From positions 1 to 64,000 of the forward strand of contig CANJGB010000006.1 of assembly GCA_947473805.1 (NCBI GenBank): a stretch of 64,000 nucleotides of DNA, read 5' to 3'. This stretch comes from Alphaproteobacteria bacterium (GTDB lineage: Bacteria > Pseudomonadota > Alphaproteobacteria > Ferrovibrionales > Ferrovibrionaceae). Of this stretch, positions 51,027 to 60,091 are shown piece by piece (the first letter of the stretch is position 1; every line of letters begins with the position of its first letter). Below the pieces are notes generated by a model. That model was not told where the DNA came from and did no database searches. It saw nothing but the letters and a program-made list of their open reading frames with translations. Both the position numbers and the translations under genes were made by a program.

Positions 51027-51916
51027 CGTTTCGCCCCGAGAATATCGGCGGCGCTTTCGAAGTCGGTCTCGCCGCGCAGCACCTGCTTGGCCAGGGCATC
51101 GAGCCCCGCGTCATCGATCCGACTGCGAAACCTCGCCACGGCAAGGTCGAGCAGCAGGCGGCGGGTACGGTTCAGCGGATCGGTCGCGGGGCGACGCGGA
51201 CGGCTGGCGATGGCGTCGGCAAGTTCCGCGACGCCCTTGCCCGCAATCGCCTGGGTGCGGATGACCGGCACGCCGGGCGTCAGCGCCGCGAACTGCCGCG
51301 CGGTGCGTTCGGCTAGCGGCAGGTCGGCCTTGTTGACCACGAGAATGTCGGCGATCTCGAGGATACCGGCCTTGATCGCCTGAATGTCGTCACCGAAGCC
51401 GGGCGCGCAGACGACGACGCGGCAATCGGCGATCTCGGCCACCTCGATCTCGTTCTGGCCCGCGCCGACCGTTTCCACCACGACCTGGTCAAAGCCGGCC
51501 GCATCGAGGACGTCGATCACCCGCGCCGCGGTGCGCGAGAGGCCGCCGAGATGGCCGCGCGAGGCGAGGCTGCGGATGAACACGCCGGTATCGCCGGCAT
51601 GGCTGGTCATGCGCACCCGGTCGCCGAGGACGGCGCCGCCGGAAAACGGGCTGCTGGGATCGACCGCCACAACGCCCACAGTGTGGCAACGCCGGCGCAA
51701 CTCGCTGACATAGGCGCCGACCAAGGTGGACTTGCCGGCCCCGGGCGAACCCGTGAAGCCAATGATGCGGGCCCGGCCCAACCTGTCGGCAATGGCGCTC
51801 AGCACGGCCGGGGCCTCGGCAGTCTCGTTTTCGACTGCGGTTATGGCCCGGGCTATGGCCGTCCGCTCGCCGGCCAGGAGCCGGGTCAGCCAGTCGGTTG
51901 CAGCCTGATCACCCAT
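51023..51916 (-). CDS. meaB: MeaB/ArgK-family P-loop GTPase (methylmalonyl-CoA mutase-associated)
   Basis: A 297-residue SIMIBI-class GTPase chaperone that loads and protects the B12 cofactor of methylmalonyl-CoA mutase. Motifs are the P-loop GSPGAGKST at 56-64, VDPSSPFSGGAVLGDRVRM (switch I), VVVETVGAGQNEIEVA (switch II/III) and VVNKADLP for guanine. No mutase gene is in the window. The ATG at 51916 has GGGACGGAT upstream. Alternative in-frame starts lie at 51928 and 51961. The end overlaps the FecR-type gene by 4 bases. Confidence 0.9.
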   Translation of the reverse strand: MGDQAATDWLTRLLAGERTAIARAITAVENETAEAPAVLSAIADRLGRARIIGFTGSPGAGKSTLVGAYVSELRRRCHTVGVVAVDPSSPFSGGAVLGDRVRMTSHAGDTGVFIRSLASRGHLGGLSRTAARVIDVLDAAGFDQVVVETVGAGQNEIEVAEIADCRVVVCAPGFGDDIQAIKAGILEIADILVVNKADLPLAERTARQFAALTPGVPVIRTQAIAGKGVAELADAIASRPRRPATDPLNRTRRLLLDLAVARFRSRIDDAGLDALAKQVLRGETDFESAADILGAKR

Positions 51917-52000
51917 GATCCGTCCCATTTGCCCGCTCCGCCGGCCGAAAACCAGCCCCAAACGGCAGGAATCCGGGAATGTCCGGCAACAATACGCAGA

Positions 52001-52029
52001 TTGACAGATTCCGGGGCGGCCACGATACT
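52001..52029 (+). promoter_or_regulatory. Near-consensus sigma70 promoter of argD-argF-hslO
   Basis: TTGACA at 52001-52006 and GATACT at 52024-52029 are separated by exactly 17 bases. It lies about 65 bases before the argD GTG and just after the divergent meaB gene. It is the best promoter match seen in the window. Confidence 0.75.
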
Positions 52030-52047
52030 TTGGCGCTTTCCAAGGCG

Positions 52048-52070
52048 AATCGCCCCTGTACGGGGCGATT
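52048..52070 (+). promoter_or_regulatory. Leader hairpin between the argD promoter and start codon
   Basis: AATCGCCCC and GGGGCGATT form a perfect 9-base stem with a TGTAC loop, within the predicted untranslated leader. TTTGGCG occurs on both sides of it (near 52030 and 52069). It may be an operator dyad (for example for ArgR) or an RNA stem affecting translation; which is not known. Confidence 0.45.
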
Positions 52071-52092
52071 TGGCGTTTCTGGAGAGCGTTCC

Positions 52093-53265
52093 GTGATCAG
52101 TGCCATCCTGCCGGTCTATGCGCCGCCAAACCTGTCGTTCGAACGGGGCGAAGGCTCCTACCTGTTCGGTTCCGACGGGCGACGCTACCTGGACTTCGGA
52201 TCCGGCATCGCGGTCACCGCGCTGGGCCATGCCCACCCGCACCTGGTCAAGGCGCTGCAGGAGCAGGCGGCCAAGCTGTGGCACACGTCGAACCTGTTCA
52301 AGATTCCCGGCCAGCAGAAACTGGCCCAGCGGCTGGTCGACGCGACCTTCGCCGATACCGTTTTCTTTACCAACTCGGGCGCCGAGGCAGTGGAATGCGG
52401 CATCAAGATGGTGCGCAAGTATTTCGACGATAACGGCCAGCCCGAGCGTTACCGCATCATCGGCTTCGAAGGGTCGTTCCACGGCCGCACGATGGCAACG
52501 CTGGCGGCGGCGGGAAACAAGAAGTACCTCGCCGGCTTCGAGCCCAATGTCGATGGCTTCGACATCGTGCCGTTCAACGACCTGCCGGCGCTGAAGAAGG
52601 CCATCGGACCGGAAACGGCGGCGATTCTTATCGAGCCTGTGCAGGGCGAGGGCGGCGTGCGCCCGGTGCCGCCGCAATTCCTGAAGGCCCTGCGCGATCT
52701 GTGCGACGAGCATGGCCTGCTGCTGTTCCTCGACGAGGTGCAGTCGGGCATGGGCCGCACCGGCAAGCTGTTCGCGCATGAATGGGCCGGCGTCACCCCA
52801 GACATCATGGCTGTGGCCAAGGGCCTGGGCGGCGGTTTCCCGGTCGGGGCGTGCCTGGCGACCGAGAAAGTCGGCCAGTGCATGAAGCCAGGCAACCACG
52901 GCTCCACCTTCGGCGGCAATCCGCTGGCCATGGCGGTGGGCAACGCCGTTATGGACGTGATGCTGAAGGACGGCTTCCTGGAAGACGTGCGTCAGAAGGC
53001 CAATCATTTCCGCCAGCAATTGTCGATGCTGGCCGACAAGCACCCCGATGTGATCGAGGATGTGCGCGGCAGCGGCATGCTGATGGGCCTGAAGTGCAAG
53101 AAGGCAAATACCGCACTGGTCGACGCCATGCGCGAGCGCGGCATGCTGGCAGTGACGGCGGGCGACAACGTTGTCCGCCTGCTGCCGCCGCTGACCGTCA
53201 GCGAGAGCGAAATCAGCGAGGGTATCGACATCATCGACGCCGCTTGCGGGAGCCTGAACGGATGA
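52093..53265 (+). CDS. argD: Acetylornithine aminotransferase
   Basis: A 390-residue class III PLP aminotransferase of arginine synthesis (N-acetylglutamate semialdehyde to N-acetylornithine; often also succinyldiaminopimelate). It has [48 protein letters not shown] and the PLP lysine at 243 in [13 protein letters not shown]. Translation starts at a GTG with GGAGAG 6 bases upstream. The open frame reaches back to 51979 but the extra part overlaps the promoter. Its TGA overlaps the argF ATG. Confidence 0.95.
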   Translation: MISAILPVYAPPNLSFERGEGSYLFGSDGRRYLDFGSGIAVTALGHAHPHLVKALQEQAAKLWHTSNLFKIPGQQKLAQRLVDATFADTVFFTNSGAEAVECGIKMVRKYFDDNGQPERYRIIGFEGSFHGRTMATLAAAGNKKYLAGFEPNVDGFDIVPFNDLPALKKAIGPETAAILIEPVQGEGGVRPVPPQFLKALRDLCDEHGLLLFLDEVQSGMGRTGKLFAHEWAGVTPDIMAVAKGLGGGFPVGACLATEKVGQCMKPGNHGSTFGGNPLAMAVGNAVMDVMLKDGFLEDVRQKANHFRQQLSMLADKHPDVIEDVRGSGMLMGLKCKKANTALVDAMRERGMLAVTAGDNVVRLLPPLTVSESEISEGIDIIDAACGSLNG

Positions 53266-54188
53266 TCCGCCCCCGGCACTTCGTGGACCTGCAGGAGATC
53301 GACGCGACGACGTTGCGCCGCATCCTGGATCGTTCACACCTGTTCAAGAAGGCCCGCAGCGGCGAGTCCAAGGGCGTTCGCGACGACGGCCGGCCGCTAT
53401 CGGGCAAGGTGCTGGCGATGGTGTTCGAGAAGCCGTCGACCCGCACGCGCGTATCGTTCGATGTCGCCATGCGGCAGTTGGGCGGCGAGGCGATCGTGCT
53501 TTCGAAGGACGAACTGCAGCTCGGCCGCGGCGAGACCATCGCCGACACCGCGCGGGTCCTGTCGCGCTACGTCGATGCGATCATGATCCGCACCACGGCG
53601 CAGAAGAAAGTCGTCGAACTGGCGTCGTACGCAACAGTGCCGGTCATCAACGGCCTGACAGACGAAAGTCATCCCTGCCAGATCATGGCCGACCTGATGA
53701 CCTTCGAGGAGAAGAAGGGGCCGCTCAAGGACCGCGTCATCGCCTGGTCGGGCGACGGCAACAACATGTGCAATTCGTGGATCCACGCGGCGGTGCATTT
53801 CGACTTTACGCTGCGGCTGGCCTGCCCCGACCAGTACCGGCCGAACCGTTCGGTGCTGGACTGGGCGAAGAAACGCGGCGGCCGGATCGAACTGACCCGC
53901 GACCCGGACGAGGCCGTACGCGGCGCCGACTGCGTGACCACGGATACCTGGGTATCGATGGGCGTGGAGACGGGCGACCGCCACAACATCCTGAAGCCGT
54001 ACCAGATCAACGGCCGGCTGATGTCACTGGCGGCGCGCGACGCGATCTTCATGCACTGCCTGCCCGCCCATCGCGGTGAGGAAGTCACCGACGAAGTGAT
54101 GGACGCGCCCTATTCGGTGGTGTTCGACGAGGCCGAGAACCGCCTGCATGCCCAGAAGGGCATCCTGTCATGGTGCCTCGCGGAATGA
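53262..54188 (+). CDS. argF: Ornithine carbamoyltransferase
   Basis: A 308-residue transferase that makes citrulline from ornithine and carbamoyl phosphate. The carbamoyl-phosphate loop STRTR is at 59-63 (FEKPSTRTR), HPCQ at 137-140, the ornithine SMG motif in VSMGVETGD, and HCLP at 265-268. The ATG at 53262 overlaps the argD stop (ATGA), and the stop overlaps hslO the same way. carAB in this window supplies one substrate. Confidence 0.97.
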   Translation: MIRPRHFVDLQEIDATTLRRILDRSHLFKKARSGESKGVRDDGRPLSGKVLAMVFEKPSTRTRVSFDVAMRQLGGEAIVLSKDELQLGRGETIADTARVLSRYVDAIMIRTTAQKKVVELASYATVPVINGLTDESHPCQIMADLMTFEEKKGPLKDRVIAWSGDGNNMCNSWIHAAVHFDFTLRLACPDQYRPNRSVLDWAKKRGGRIELTRDPDEAVRGADCVTTDTWVSMGVETGDRHNILKPYQINGRLMSLAARDAIFMHCLPAHRGEEVTDEVMDAPYSVVFDEAENRLHAQKGILSWCLAE

Positions 54189-55090
54189 ACCCGTTCCCGT
54201 CGGCGCCAGCCGACGACCTGGTCCAGCCGTTCCAGATCGAAGGCGCCAATCTCCGCGGTCGCCTGATTCGTCTCGGCCCCGTGGTCGATGCGGTGCTGAC
54301 CCGGCACAACTATCCCGAACCGGTGGCCACCCTGCTGGGCGAGGCACTGACGCTGTGCGCCACGCTGGCCAGCGCGCTGAAGTTCGAGGGCGTGTTCACG
54401 CTGCAGACCAAGGGCGACGGCCCGGTATCGACCCTGGTCGTCGATTACCGCTCGCCTGGCGACCTGCGCGGATATGCCAGTTTCGATGCCGCCAAGCTGG
54501 CGGCGGCGGAGCAACGCGGCGGCGCGCCGGTGCCGCGCCTGCTGGGCGCCGGCCACCTGGCGTTCACCGTGGACCAGGGGCCGGATACCGAACGCTACCA
54601 AGGCATCGTCGCGCTTGAAGGCGCGACGCTGGCCGATTGCGCGCATGCCTATTTCCGCCAGTCGGAACAGCTGGAGGCAGGCATCCGCATTGCGGTGCGA
54701 CGCGACCGCGGCAAGTGGCGCGCCGGCGGCCTGATGCTGCAGCGTCTGCCACCCGAGAAACTGCAGGATGACGAAGCGATGGACGATGCCTGGCGGCGCG
54801 CCCTTACCTTCCTCGGCACGGTGAAGGACATCGAACTGACCGACGTCGGCCTGTCAGCCAGCGAGTTGCTGTTCCGCCTGTTCCAGGAGGATGGCGTGCG
54901 GGTGTTCGACACCCATGGCCTGACTGGCAATTGCCGCTGCTCGGTAGAGCGCCTTACCTCGGTCCTGAGCTCGTTCTCGACGGCGGAACTGGCCGTGATG
55001 GCAGTCGATGGGGCCATCGCCGTTACGTGCGAGTTCTGCAACCGCCACTACAACATCGATCCCGCAACCGTTCACCTCGGGACGCCTTGA
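54185..55090 (+). CDS. hslO: Redox-regulated chaperone Hsp33
   Basis: A 301-residue cytoplasmic holdase activated by oxidation. The four redox/zinc cysteines are Cys250 and Cys252 (GNCRCS) and Cys282 and Cys285 (CEFCNRHY). The N-terminal domain has [23 protein letters not shown] use the ATG at 54185, which overlaps the argF stop as ATGA. An in-frame ATG at 54170 would add five residues. The argF-hslO pairing is common in alphaproteobacteria. Confidence 0.95.
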   Translation: MNPFPSAPADDLVQPFQIEGANLRGRLIRLGPVVDAVLTRHNYPEPVATLLGEALTLCATLASALKFEGVFTLQTKGDGPVSTLVVDYRSPGDLRGYASFDAAKLAAAEQRGGAPVPRLLGAGHLAFTVDQGPDTERYQGIVALEGATLADCAHAYFRQSEQLEAGIRIAVRRDRGKWRAGGLMLQRLPPEKLQDDEAMDDAWRRALTFLGTVKDIELTDVGLSASELLFRLFQEDGVRVFDTHGLTGNCRCSVERLTSVLSSFSTAELAVMAVDGAIAVTCEFCNRHYNIDPATVHLGTP

Positions 55091-55140
55091 TTCTGCCGGC
55101 TTTCCCGGCTATCCCGCGAAGATCCGACCGAGGGCCCGCC

Positions 55141-55725
55141 ATGATCCGCCTGCTTGCCGCCGTGATTCTCGCCCTCGGGCTTGCCGCCTGCGCCAACGTG
55201 CCGCCGTCGCGGCCGACTTTTCCGCAACTGACCTATGCCCATCTCGGCACAATGACGTTCGATGCCGGCCGTCTCGAGGTCGTCAACGAATACCAGCCGC
55301 CGATGATGGCGCCGAACGTGGAACATACCGCCCCGCTGTCACCTGCCGAGGCCGGCCTGCAATGGGCGCGCGACCGCATCAAGATGACCGGGCAGGGTAC
55401 GCGCAGCGTCCGCGTCGTCGTGCGCAATGCGAGGATTGTCGAGACCGACCTGCGCAAGACGCAGGGTATACGCGGCGCCTTCACCACCGACCAGGCGCAG
55501 CGCTACGAAGCCACGCTGGAAATGGTTGTCGAAGTGCGGGGCGAGCGCGGCTTCCGCGACGCCTTCGCCACCGCGACGGTCGAACGCTCGACCACCGTGC
55601 CCGAGAACATCACGCTGAACGACCGCGACAAGGTGCTGTTCAGCCTGGTCGAGGATCTGATGAAGGACCTCAACAATCAGCTGGAAGGCAATATTCGCAA
55701 CTTCCTGTCGACTTACCTCAGATAG
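55141..55725 (+). CDS. Predicted lipoprotein of unknown function downstream of hslO
   Basis: A 194-residue protein with a lipoprotein signal (MIRLLAAVILALGLAACAN, lipobox LAAC, Cys17). The mature part is alpha/beta with VRVVVRNARIVETDL, QAQRYEATLEMVVEVRG and a C-terminal helix with FSLVEDLMKDLNNQLEGNI. I do not know a function. It seems to close the argD-argF-hslO transcript, 50 bases after hslO, and overlaps the convergent methyltransferase gene by 8 bases. Confidence 0.82.
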   Translation: MIRLLAAVILALGLAACANVPPSRPTFPQLTYAHLGTMTFDAGRLEVVNEYQPPMMAPNVEHTAPLSPAEAGLQWARDRIKMTGQGTRSVRVVVRNARIVETDLRKTQGIRGAFTTDQAQRYEATLEMVVEVRGERGFRDAFATATVERSTTVPENITLNDRDKVLFSLVEDLMKDLNNQLEGNIRNFLSTYLR

Positions 55726-56398
55726 GTCGGCGACCGGCATAGACGGCGAAGCGGCGGTCGGCGAACGGACTGCGCACCTCGGCGAAGCCGGCGGCCCGTA
55801 GCCACTGCATCTGGTCGGCCAAGGGCGTGGTAAGGTCGAACTTCATTCGGCCGATGGCGGCCGCCAGTGCCGGTTCGGTTGCGCCCAACGCCCGCGCTTC
55901 GGCCCGCCATTCATCTTCATAGCGCGCCTCCTCGGCCTCGGTCACGCCGCGCACCTGTTCGGCGTTCACGAACACGCCACCCGGCCGGAGCGCCGCGAGA
56001 ATGCGAGCGTACAGGGCTCGCTTGCCGGTATCGTCCAGGTGATGGATCGACAGCGCCGAAACAATGGCGTCGAACCTGCCCGGCAGGGGTACGCGGCCGT
56101 AGTCGGCGGCGATGAAGGCGACATCATCACGGCCGGCAAAGCGGGTGCGCGCCTGATCCAGCATGTCGGCGGAGACATCGACCAGTGTCAGCCGCGCCCG
56201 AGGCCAGGTAGCGCTGACCATCGCCGCAAGCAGGCCGGTACCCGCGCCGAGGTCGAGCAAATCGAACGCCGCGTTGTGCGGGAATGGCAGCGCGGCGAGC
56301 GCCGCGCCGTAAAAAACATCGAAGCACGGCACCAGCTGCCGCCGTTGCGCATCGTAATCACGGGCAACGGCAGAAAACGCGGCCGCAACAGTCGTCAT
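55718..56398 (-). CDS. Class I SAM-dependent methyltransferase
   Basis: A 226-residue methyltransferase with motif I LLDLGAGTGLLAAMV at about 47-61, motif II VDVSADMLDQARTRF, and IVSALSIHHLDDTGKRALYARI (post-motif region). It resembles the small-molecule group around tRNA cmo5U and trans-aconitate methyltransferases, but no substrate can be named. The ATG overlaps the argE stop (ATGA). Confidence 0.88.
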   Translation of the reverse strand: MTTVAAAFSAVARDYDAQRRQLVPCFDVFYGAALAALPFPHNAAFDLLDLGAGTGLLAAMVSATWPRARLTLVDVSADMLDQARTRFAGRDDVAFIAADYGRVPLPGRFDAIVSALSIHHLDDTGKRALYARILAALRPGGVFVNAEQVRGVTEAEEARYEDEWRAEARALGATEPALAAAIGRMKFDLTTPLADQMQWLRAAGFAEVRSPFADRRFAVYAGRRPI

Positions 56399-57558
56399 GA
56401 CCGCAATTCCACCAGCAGGTCAGCCATAAATTTTTCCGCGGCAGCCACCTGGTCCAGCGCAATGAACTCATTCGGCTTGTGGGCCTGGGCGATGTCGCCG
56501 GGGCCACAAAGGACGGTGGGGATGCCGGCGGCCTGGAAGGCGCCGGCCTCGGCGGCGTAGGACACGGCGAGCGAGCGGTTCGCACCCGTCAGCTTGAAGG
56601 CCAGGGCTTCCGCCGCCGAACCGGGGTCGGGCGAGAGCGCCAGCACAACCGGGCCCATGCGGTGGCGCACGCAGCAGGCGGGATGCACGGCGCGCATGGC
56701 CGGGACCACGTCGCGCTCGATGCCCGCGACCCAGCGGTCGAAATGCGGGCGCACATCGACGCCGGGCAGCGGCCGGATGGCCCAGGCGAATTCGCAGCTG
56801 CGCGGGATGATGTTGCGCGCGGTCCCCCCGTGAATAGTGCCGACCTGGATCGAGCTGTACGGCGGATCGAACCGCGGGTCGCAAAGGTCGGGCACAGACA
56901 GGTCACGGCGCAGGTCGTTCAGGCGGCCTACGAGGTCGGCAGCGATCTGCACCGCGTTCACACCATCGTCGGGCGCGCTGGAATGAGCCTCAAGCCCCTC
57001 GACCACGGTATTGACGGTGAACACGCCCTTGTGCGCATCGACCACCTGCATGGCGGTGGGTTCGCCCACGATGACGAGGCGCGGCTTCTGGCCGCCGGCG
57101 TTGATGTGGCCGATGATGCCACCGATGCCGAGGCAGCCGACCTCCTCATCGTAGGAAAAGGCGAAGTGCACCGGTGTCTTCAGGCGCTGCGACGCAAACG
57201 AGGGTGCCGCCGCCAGGGCGCCGGCAACGAAGCTTTTCATGTCGGACGTGCCGCGCCCGAACAGGCAGCCGTCGCGCTCCGCTACCTTGAACGGGTCGGT
57301 ATCCCAAGCCTGGCCATCAACCGGCACCACGTCGGTATGGCCGGACAACACGACGCCGCCAACGTCATCAGGACCGATCGTGGCCCAGAGGTTTGCCTTG
57401 CGCCGATCGGCGTCGTGGATGAGCGTGGACTTCACGCCGAGATCGTCGAGATAGCCAGCAACGAAATCGATCAGCGCGAGGTTGGACTCGCGACTGGTGG
57501 TGTCAAACGACACCAGCTTCTCGATCAGGCCACGGCTGGAAAGGGTCATGTCCGGCAT
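56395..57558 (-). CDS. argE: Acetylornithine deacetylase
   Basis: A 387-residue M20-family metallohydrolase. The metal ligands begin with His74 and the catalytic Asp76 in VLSGHTDVVPVDG. RGTSDMKSFVAG follows, then YDEEVGCLG with the general-base Glu, and ITANTVVEG-like dimerisation domain near residue 180. It releases ornithine from N-acetylornithine in arginine synthesis, matching argD and argF on the facing strand. Confidence 0.92.
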   Translation of the reverse strand: MPDMTLSSRGLIEKLVSFDTTSRESNLALIDFVAGYLDDLGVKSTLIHDADRRKANLWATIGPDDVGGVVLSGHTDVVPVDGQAWDTDPFKVAERDGCLFGRGTSDMKSFVAGALAAAPSFASQRLKTPVHFAFSYDEEVGCLGIGGIIGHINAGGQKPRLVIVGEPTAMQVVDAHKGVFTVNTVVEGLEAHSSAPDDGVNAVQIAADLVGRLNDLRRDLSVPDLCDPRFDPPYSSIQVGTIHGGTARNIIPRSCEFAWAIRPLPGVDVRPHFDRWVAGIERDVVPAMRAVHPACCVRHRMGPVVLALSPDPGSAAEALAFKLTGANRSLAVSYAAEAGAFQAAGIPTVLCGPGDIAQAHKPNEFIALDQVAAAEKFMADLLVELRS

Positions 57559-57597
57559 TTAAACGCGAACAGTCCCCGCGACGCCAGCACGTGTTTC

Positions 57598-57642
57598 TTC
57601 CCGCGCACGCGGGAATCCAGCGCCCCCGCTTTCGCGGGGGCG
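57598..57642. repeat. Double-hairpin intergenic repeat between folE and argE
   Basis: Two adjacent palindromes are present: TTCCCGCG-CA-CGCGGGAA at 57598-57615 and CGCCCCCGC-TTTC-GCGGGGGCG at 57621-57642. The combination with AATCCAG between is a widespread dispersed repeat type in proteobacteria (general knowledge). It lies just past the folE stop and may end folE transcription. Confidence 0.8.
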
Positions 57643-57649
57643 ACAAGCT

Positions 57650-58279
57650 CTACTCGCTGCGGCTGACGGGGTTGCCAATCATCGACAGGAATTCGTGGCG
57701 GGTGACCGCGTTTTCACGGAACACGCCCAGCATACGGCTGGTGACCATGGTGACGCCGGACTTGTGCACGCCGCGCGTGGTCATGCACTGGTGCGCCGCC
57801 TCCATCACCACGGCAACGCCGCGCGGTTGCAGCACGACGTCGATGGCGTTGGCGATCTGCGCCGTCATCTTCTCCTGGATCTGCAGCCGCTTGGCATAGA
57901 TCAGGGCGACGCGGGCCAGCTTGGAAATGCCGATGACGCGATTGGACGGAAGGTAGGCGATGTGCACCTTGCCGATGATCGGCACCATGTGATGCTCGCA
58001 ATGGCTCTCGAAGCGGATGTCCTTGAGGACAACCATCTCGTCATAGCCCTCGATCTCCTCGAAGGTGCGCTCGAGGATGGCGACCGGATCCTGCAAATAG
58101 CCGGAGAAGAACTCCTCGTACGAGCGCACCACGCGGTCGGGCGTGCCGAGCAAGCCTTCGCGCGCCGGATCGTCACCGGCCCAGCGGATGAGCGTGCGGA
58201 CGGCGTCTTCGGCCTGTTCCTTGGTGGGGCGGGTGCCTGGCACACTGCGGGGCTTGAGCTTGAGCTCGGCTGACGACAT
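57650..58279 (-). CDS. folE: GTP cyclohydrolase I
   Basis: A 209-residue FolE type IA enzyme, first step of folate (tetrahydropterin) synthesis. Zinc ligands Cys94 and His97 (SHCEHHMVP) and Cys165 (HQCMTTRG) are all present, as is GISKLARV. A strong GAGGAGGAA precedes the ATG. The presence of the zinc Cys shows the type IA rather than the zinc-independent FolE2. Confidence 0.96.
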   Translation of the reverse strand: MSSAELKLKPRSVPGTRPTKEQAEDAVRTLIRWAGDDPAREGLLGTPDRVVRSYEEFFSGYLQDPVAILERTFEEIEGYDEMVVLKDIRFESHCEHHMVPIIGKVHIAYLPSNRVIGISKLARVALIYAKRLQIQEKMTAQIANAIDVVLQPRGVAVVMEAAHQCMTTRGVHKSGVTMVTSRMLGVFRENAVTRHEFLSMIGNPVSRSE

Positions 58280-58354
58280 TGGTTCCTCCTCGTTCCCGCC
58301 TAGGGACGGGATTACTTATATGGTTGCCAATGGGGCGGCAGCCAAGGGCGGCTT

Positions 58355-58747
58355 CTAGTTCAGCCGCACCAGGTCGTGCGGGCTGTCGAGCGAAAAGGCC
58401 GGGATAGCGACGGAGAAGCGGTCGCCGCCGACCAGTTCCATGCCGTAGGTGCCGACCATGATGCCGGACGGCGTCGAAAGCGGCGTGCCGCTGGTATATT
58501 CGAAACTCTCGCCAGGCTTCAGGATGGGCTGCTCGCCCACCACACCTGGCCCGCGCACCTCCTGCACCCGGCCCATGGCATCGGTGATACGCCAATGCCG
58601 GTCGCGCAGCTGCACCGTTTCGGCGCCCTGGTTCTCGATCCGCACCCGGTAGGCCCAGACATAATAATTGTCGGCCGGCGACGACTGGTCGTCCAGGTAG
58701 GTCGGCTGGACCGTAACCGAAATGCTGCGGGTGGTTTTCTCGTACAT
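58355..58747 (-). CDS. apaG: ApaG-domain protein
   Basis: A 130-residue ApaG protein with a single Ig-like beta-sandwich domain: YVWAYRVRIENQGAETVQLRDRHWRITDAMG, then GEQPILKPGESFEYTSGTPLSTPSGIMVGTYGM. The family is linked to cation stress and diadenosine tetraphosphate in enterics; the exact role is unclear. The ATG at 58747 gives the usual family length. The 75 bases to folE show no distinct feature. Confidence 0.92.
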   Translation of the reverse strand: MYEKTTRSISVTVQPTYLDDQSSPADNYYVWAYRVRIENQGAETVQLRDRHWRITDAMGRVQEVRGPGVVGEQPILKPGESFEYTSGTPLSTPSGIMVGTYGMELVGGDRFSVAIPAFSLDSPHDLVRLN

Positions 58748-58813
58748 CACTGGCTCTCTGTCCGCCGCGGCACACGGGCGGCGGGATGGCGACATTTTAG
58801 GTCGGCTGCCCCC

Positions 58814-58850
58814 AAAAGAAAACGGCCGCCCCATGCCTGGGGCGGCCGTT
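58814..58850 (-). terminator. Rho-independent terminator of the OmpA-family gene
   Basis: On the minus strand a 13-base stem AACGGCCGCCCCA/TGGGGCGGCCGTT with a 4-base loop is followed by TTCTTTT. It begins 15 bases after the ompA-like stop codon. Confidence 0.93.
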
Positions 58851-58865
58851 CCCGGAACGCGTAGC

Positions 58866-59912
58866 TTACTTGCGCAAGAAGATTTCGACGCGACGGTTCT
58901 CGTCGTTGCGCACGCCGTCAGGCGTGTTCACACGCGGGCGGGCCTCGCCGAACCATTCCTCGTTGATCGCCGACTGCGCAATCCCCTTCGAGCGGAGATA
59001 TGCCGCCACCGCATCCGAGCGGCGCTTCGACAGAGCGACGTTGTACTTGTCCGAACCCGAACGGTCGGCATGGCCTTCGAGCTTGATCGAGGTCGAGCCA
59101 GTGGCGCGGAAGTCGGCGATGGCGCGATCCAGCACCTGCGTCGCAACCGGGGTCACCTCGGACTTATCAAAGGCGAAGAACACGATGTAGACGTTCGGCA
59201 CGGCCGGCGGGGCCGGCTGAGCGACAGGAGCCGGCGGCGGCGGCGGCGGCGGAGCTGCCGGACGCGGCGGCGGGGCCGGTGCCGGCTCGGCGGCCTGGGC
59301 CATCACAGGCTGGCCGAAGCGGTAGACGAGGCCAACGGTAACCGTGTGGCTCTTGTAGGCCAGGTCGCTGCCGCTGATCTTGGCATCCTGGGTGTCGAAG
59401 TAGCGGTACGCCGCATCCACCGCGAGGTTGCGGGTAAAGGCATAGGTCGCGCCGGCAATGCCCTGATAGGCAAAGACGGTGTCGTTGCCGTCGGCAATGG
59501 TCACGCCGTTGCGGGTGATGCCATCAGCCTTGATGCGCGCCGCACCGGCACCGACGCCGAGGTACGGGTTGAACTGCGAGGAGGGCATGAAGTCGTGATA
59601 GACGTTCAGCATGCCGCTGAGCGCCGACACTTCGCCGCCAGCGGTCGCCGCGTTGCGGATGCTGTCGAGATCGTTCGAGCGATAGCCCGGCTCGAACTCG
59701 AGGCGGAAATCGCCGAACTGGTAGCCAACGCCGCCCAAGGCAGCCCAGCCCTTGTCGTAGTCCGCACGACCCGCGCCGCCGACGTCACCGTCGCGGAGGA
59801 TGTTCAGGCCGCCCGATAGGCCGAGATACCAGCCAGGGGTCACCTGGGCCGATGCGGCGAACGGTACAGCCGCCAAAACGGCTGCCGACAATAAAAGTGA
59901 ACGAATGTTCAT
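58866..59912 (-). CDS. OmpA-family outer membrane protein
   Basis: A 348-residue porin-like protein. The signal peptide is MNIRSLLLSAAVLAAVPFAASA, followed by an eight-stranded beta-barrel (about 25-200: GWYLGLSGGLNIL, NPYLGVGAGAARI, LAVDAAYRYFDTQ). A proline/alanine-rich linker (about 208-237) leads to a C-terminal peptidoglycan-binding OmpA domain (FFAFDKSEVT, LEGHADRSGSDKYNVALSKRRSDAVAAYL, NDENRRVEIFL). It anchors the outer membrane to the wall. The start at 59912 fits the signal peptide; the open frame upstream to 60050 does not look coding. Confidence 0.93.
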   Translation of the reverse strand: MNIRSLLLSAAVLAAVPFAASAQVTPGWYLGLSGGLNILRDGDVGGAGRADYDKGWAALGGVGYQFGDFRLEFEPGYRSNDLDSIRNAATAGGEVSALSGMLNVYHDFMPSSQFNPYLGVGAGAARIKADGITRNGVTIADGNDTVFAYQGIAGATYAFTRNLAVDAAYRYFDTQDAKISGSDLAYKSHTVTVGLVYRFGQPVMAQAAEPAPAPPPRPAAPPPPPPPAPVAQPAPPAVPNVYIVFFAFDKSEVTPVATQVLDRAIADFRATGSTSIKLEGHADRSGSDKYNVALSKRRSDAVAAYLRSKGIAQSAINEEWFGEARPRVNTPDGVRNDENRRVEIFLRK

Positions 59913-60091
59913 ATCTGGGTTCCCTGACAATGACGGAGCGGAATTAAGTGCTAGATGCCGCTCGCTCCGAATTGTACTCGAGGACAATCTAGCAAGTCCC
60001 TCCGCAGGTTGGAATGCTCGCGGCCACCCTCGGGTTCCAGCCGCCTGCAAAAGCAGCGGCCTTGTGGTAAAAAAGCAACGGATTTAGGCAT

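Noticed and set aside
49637-51316. Reading the FecR-type gene in its first frame to 51316
   Set aside because: After 50126 the translation becomes Arg/Gly-rich and unlike a protein, and runs into meaB; the conserved continuation is in the next frame.
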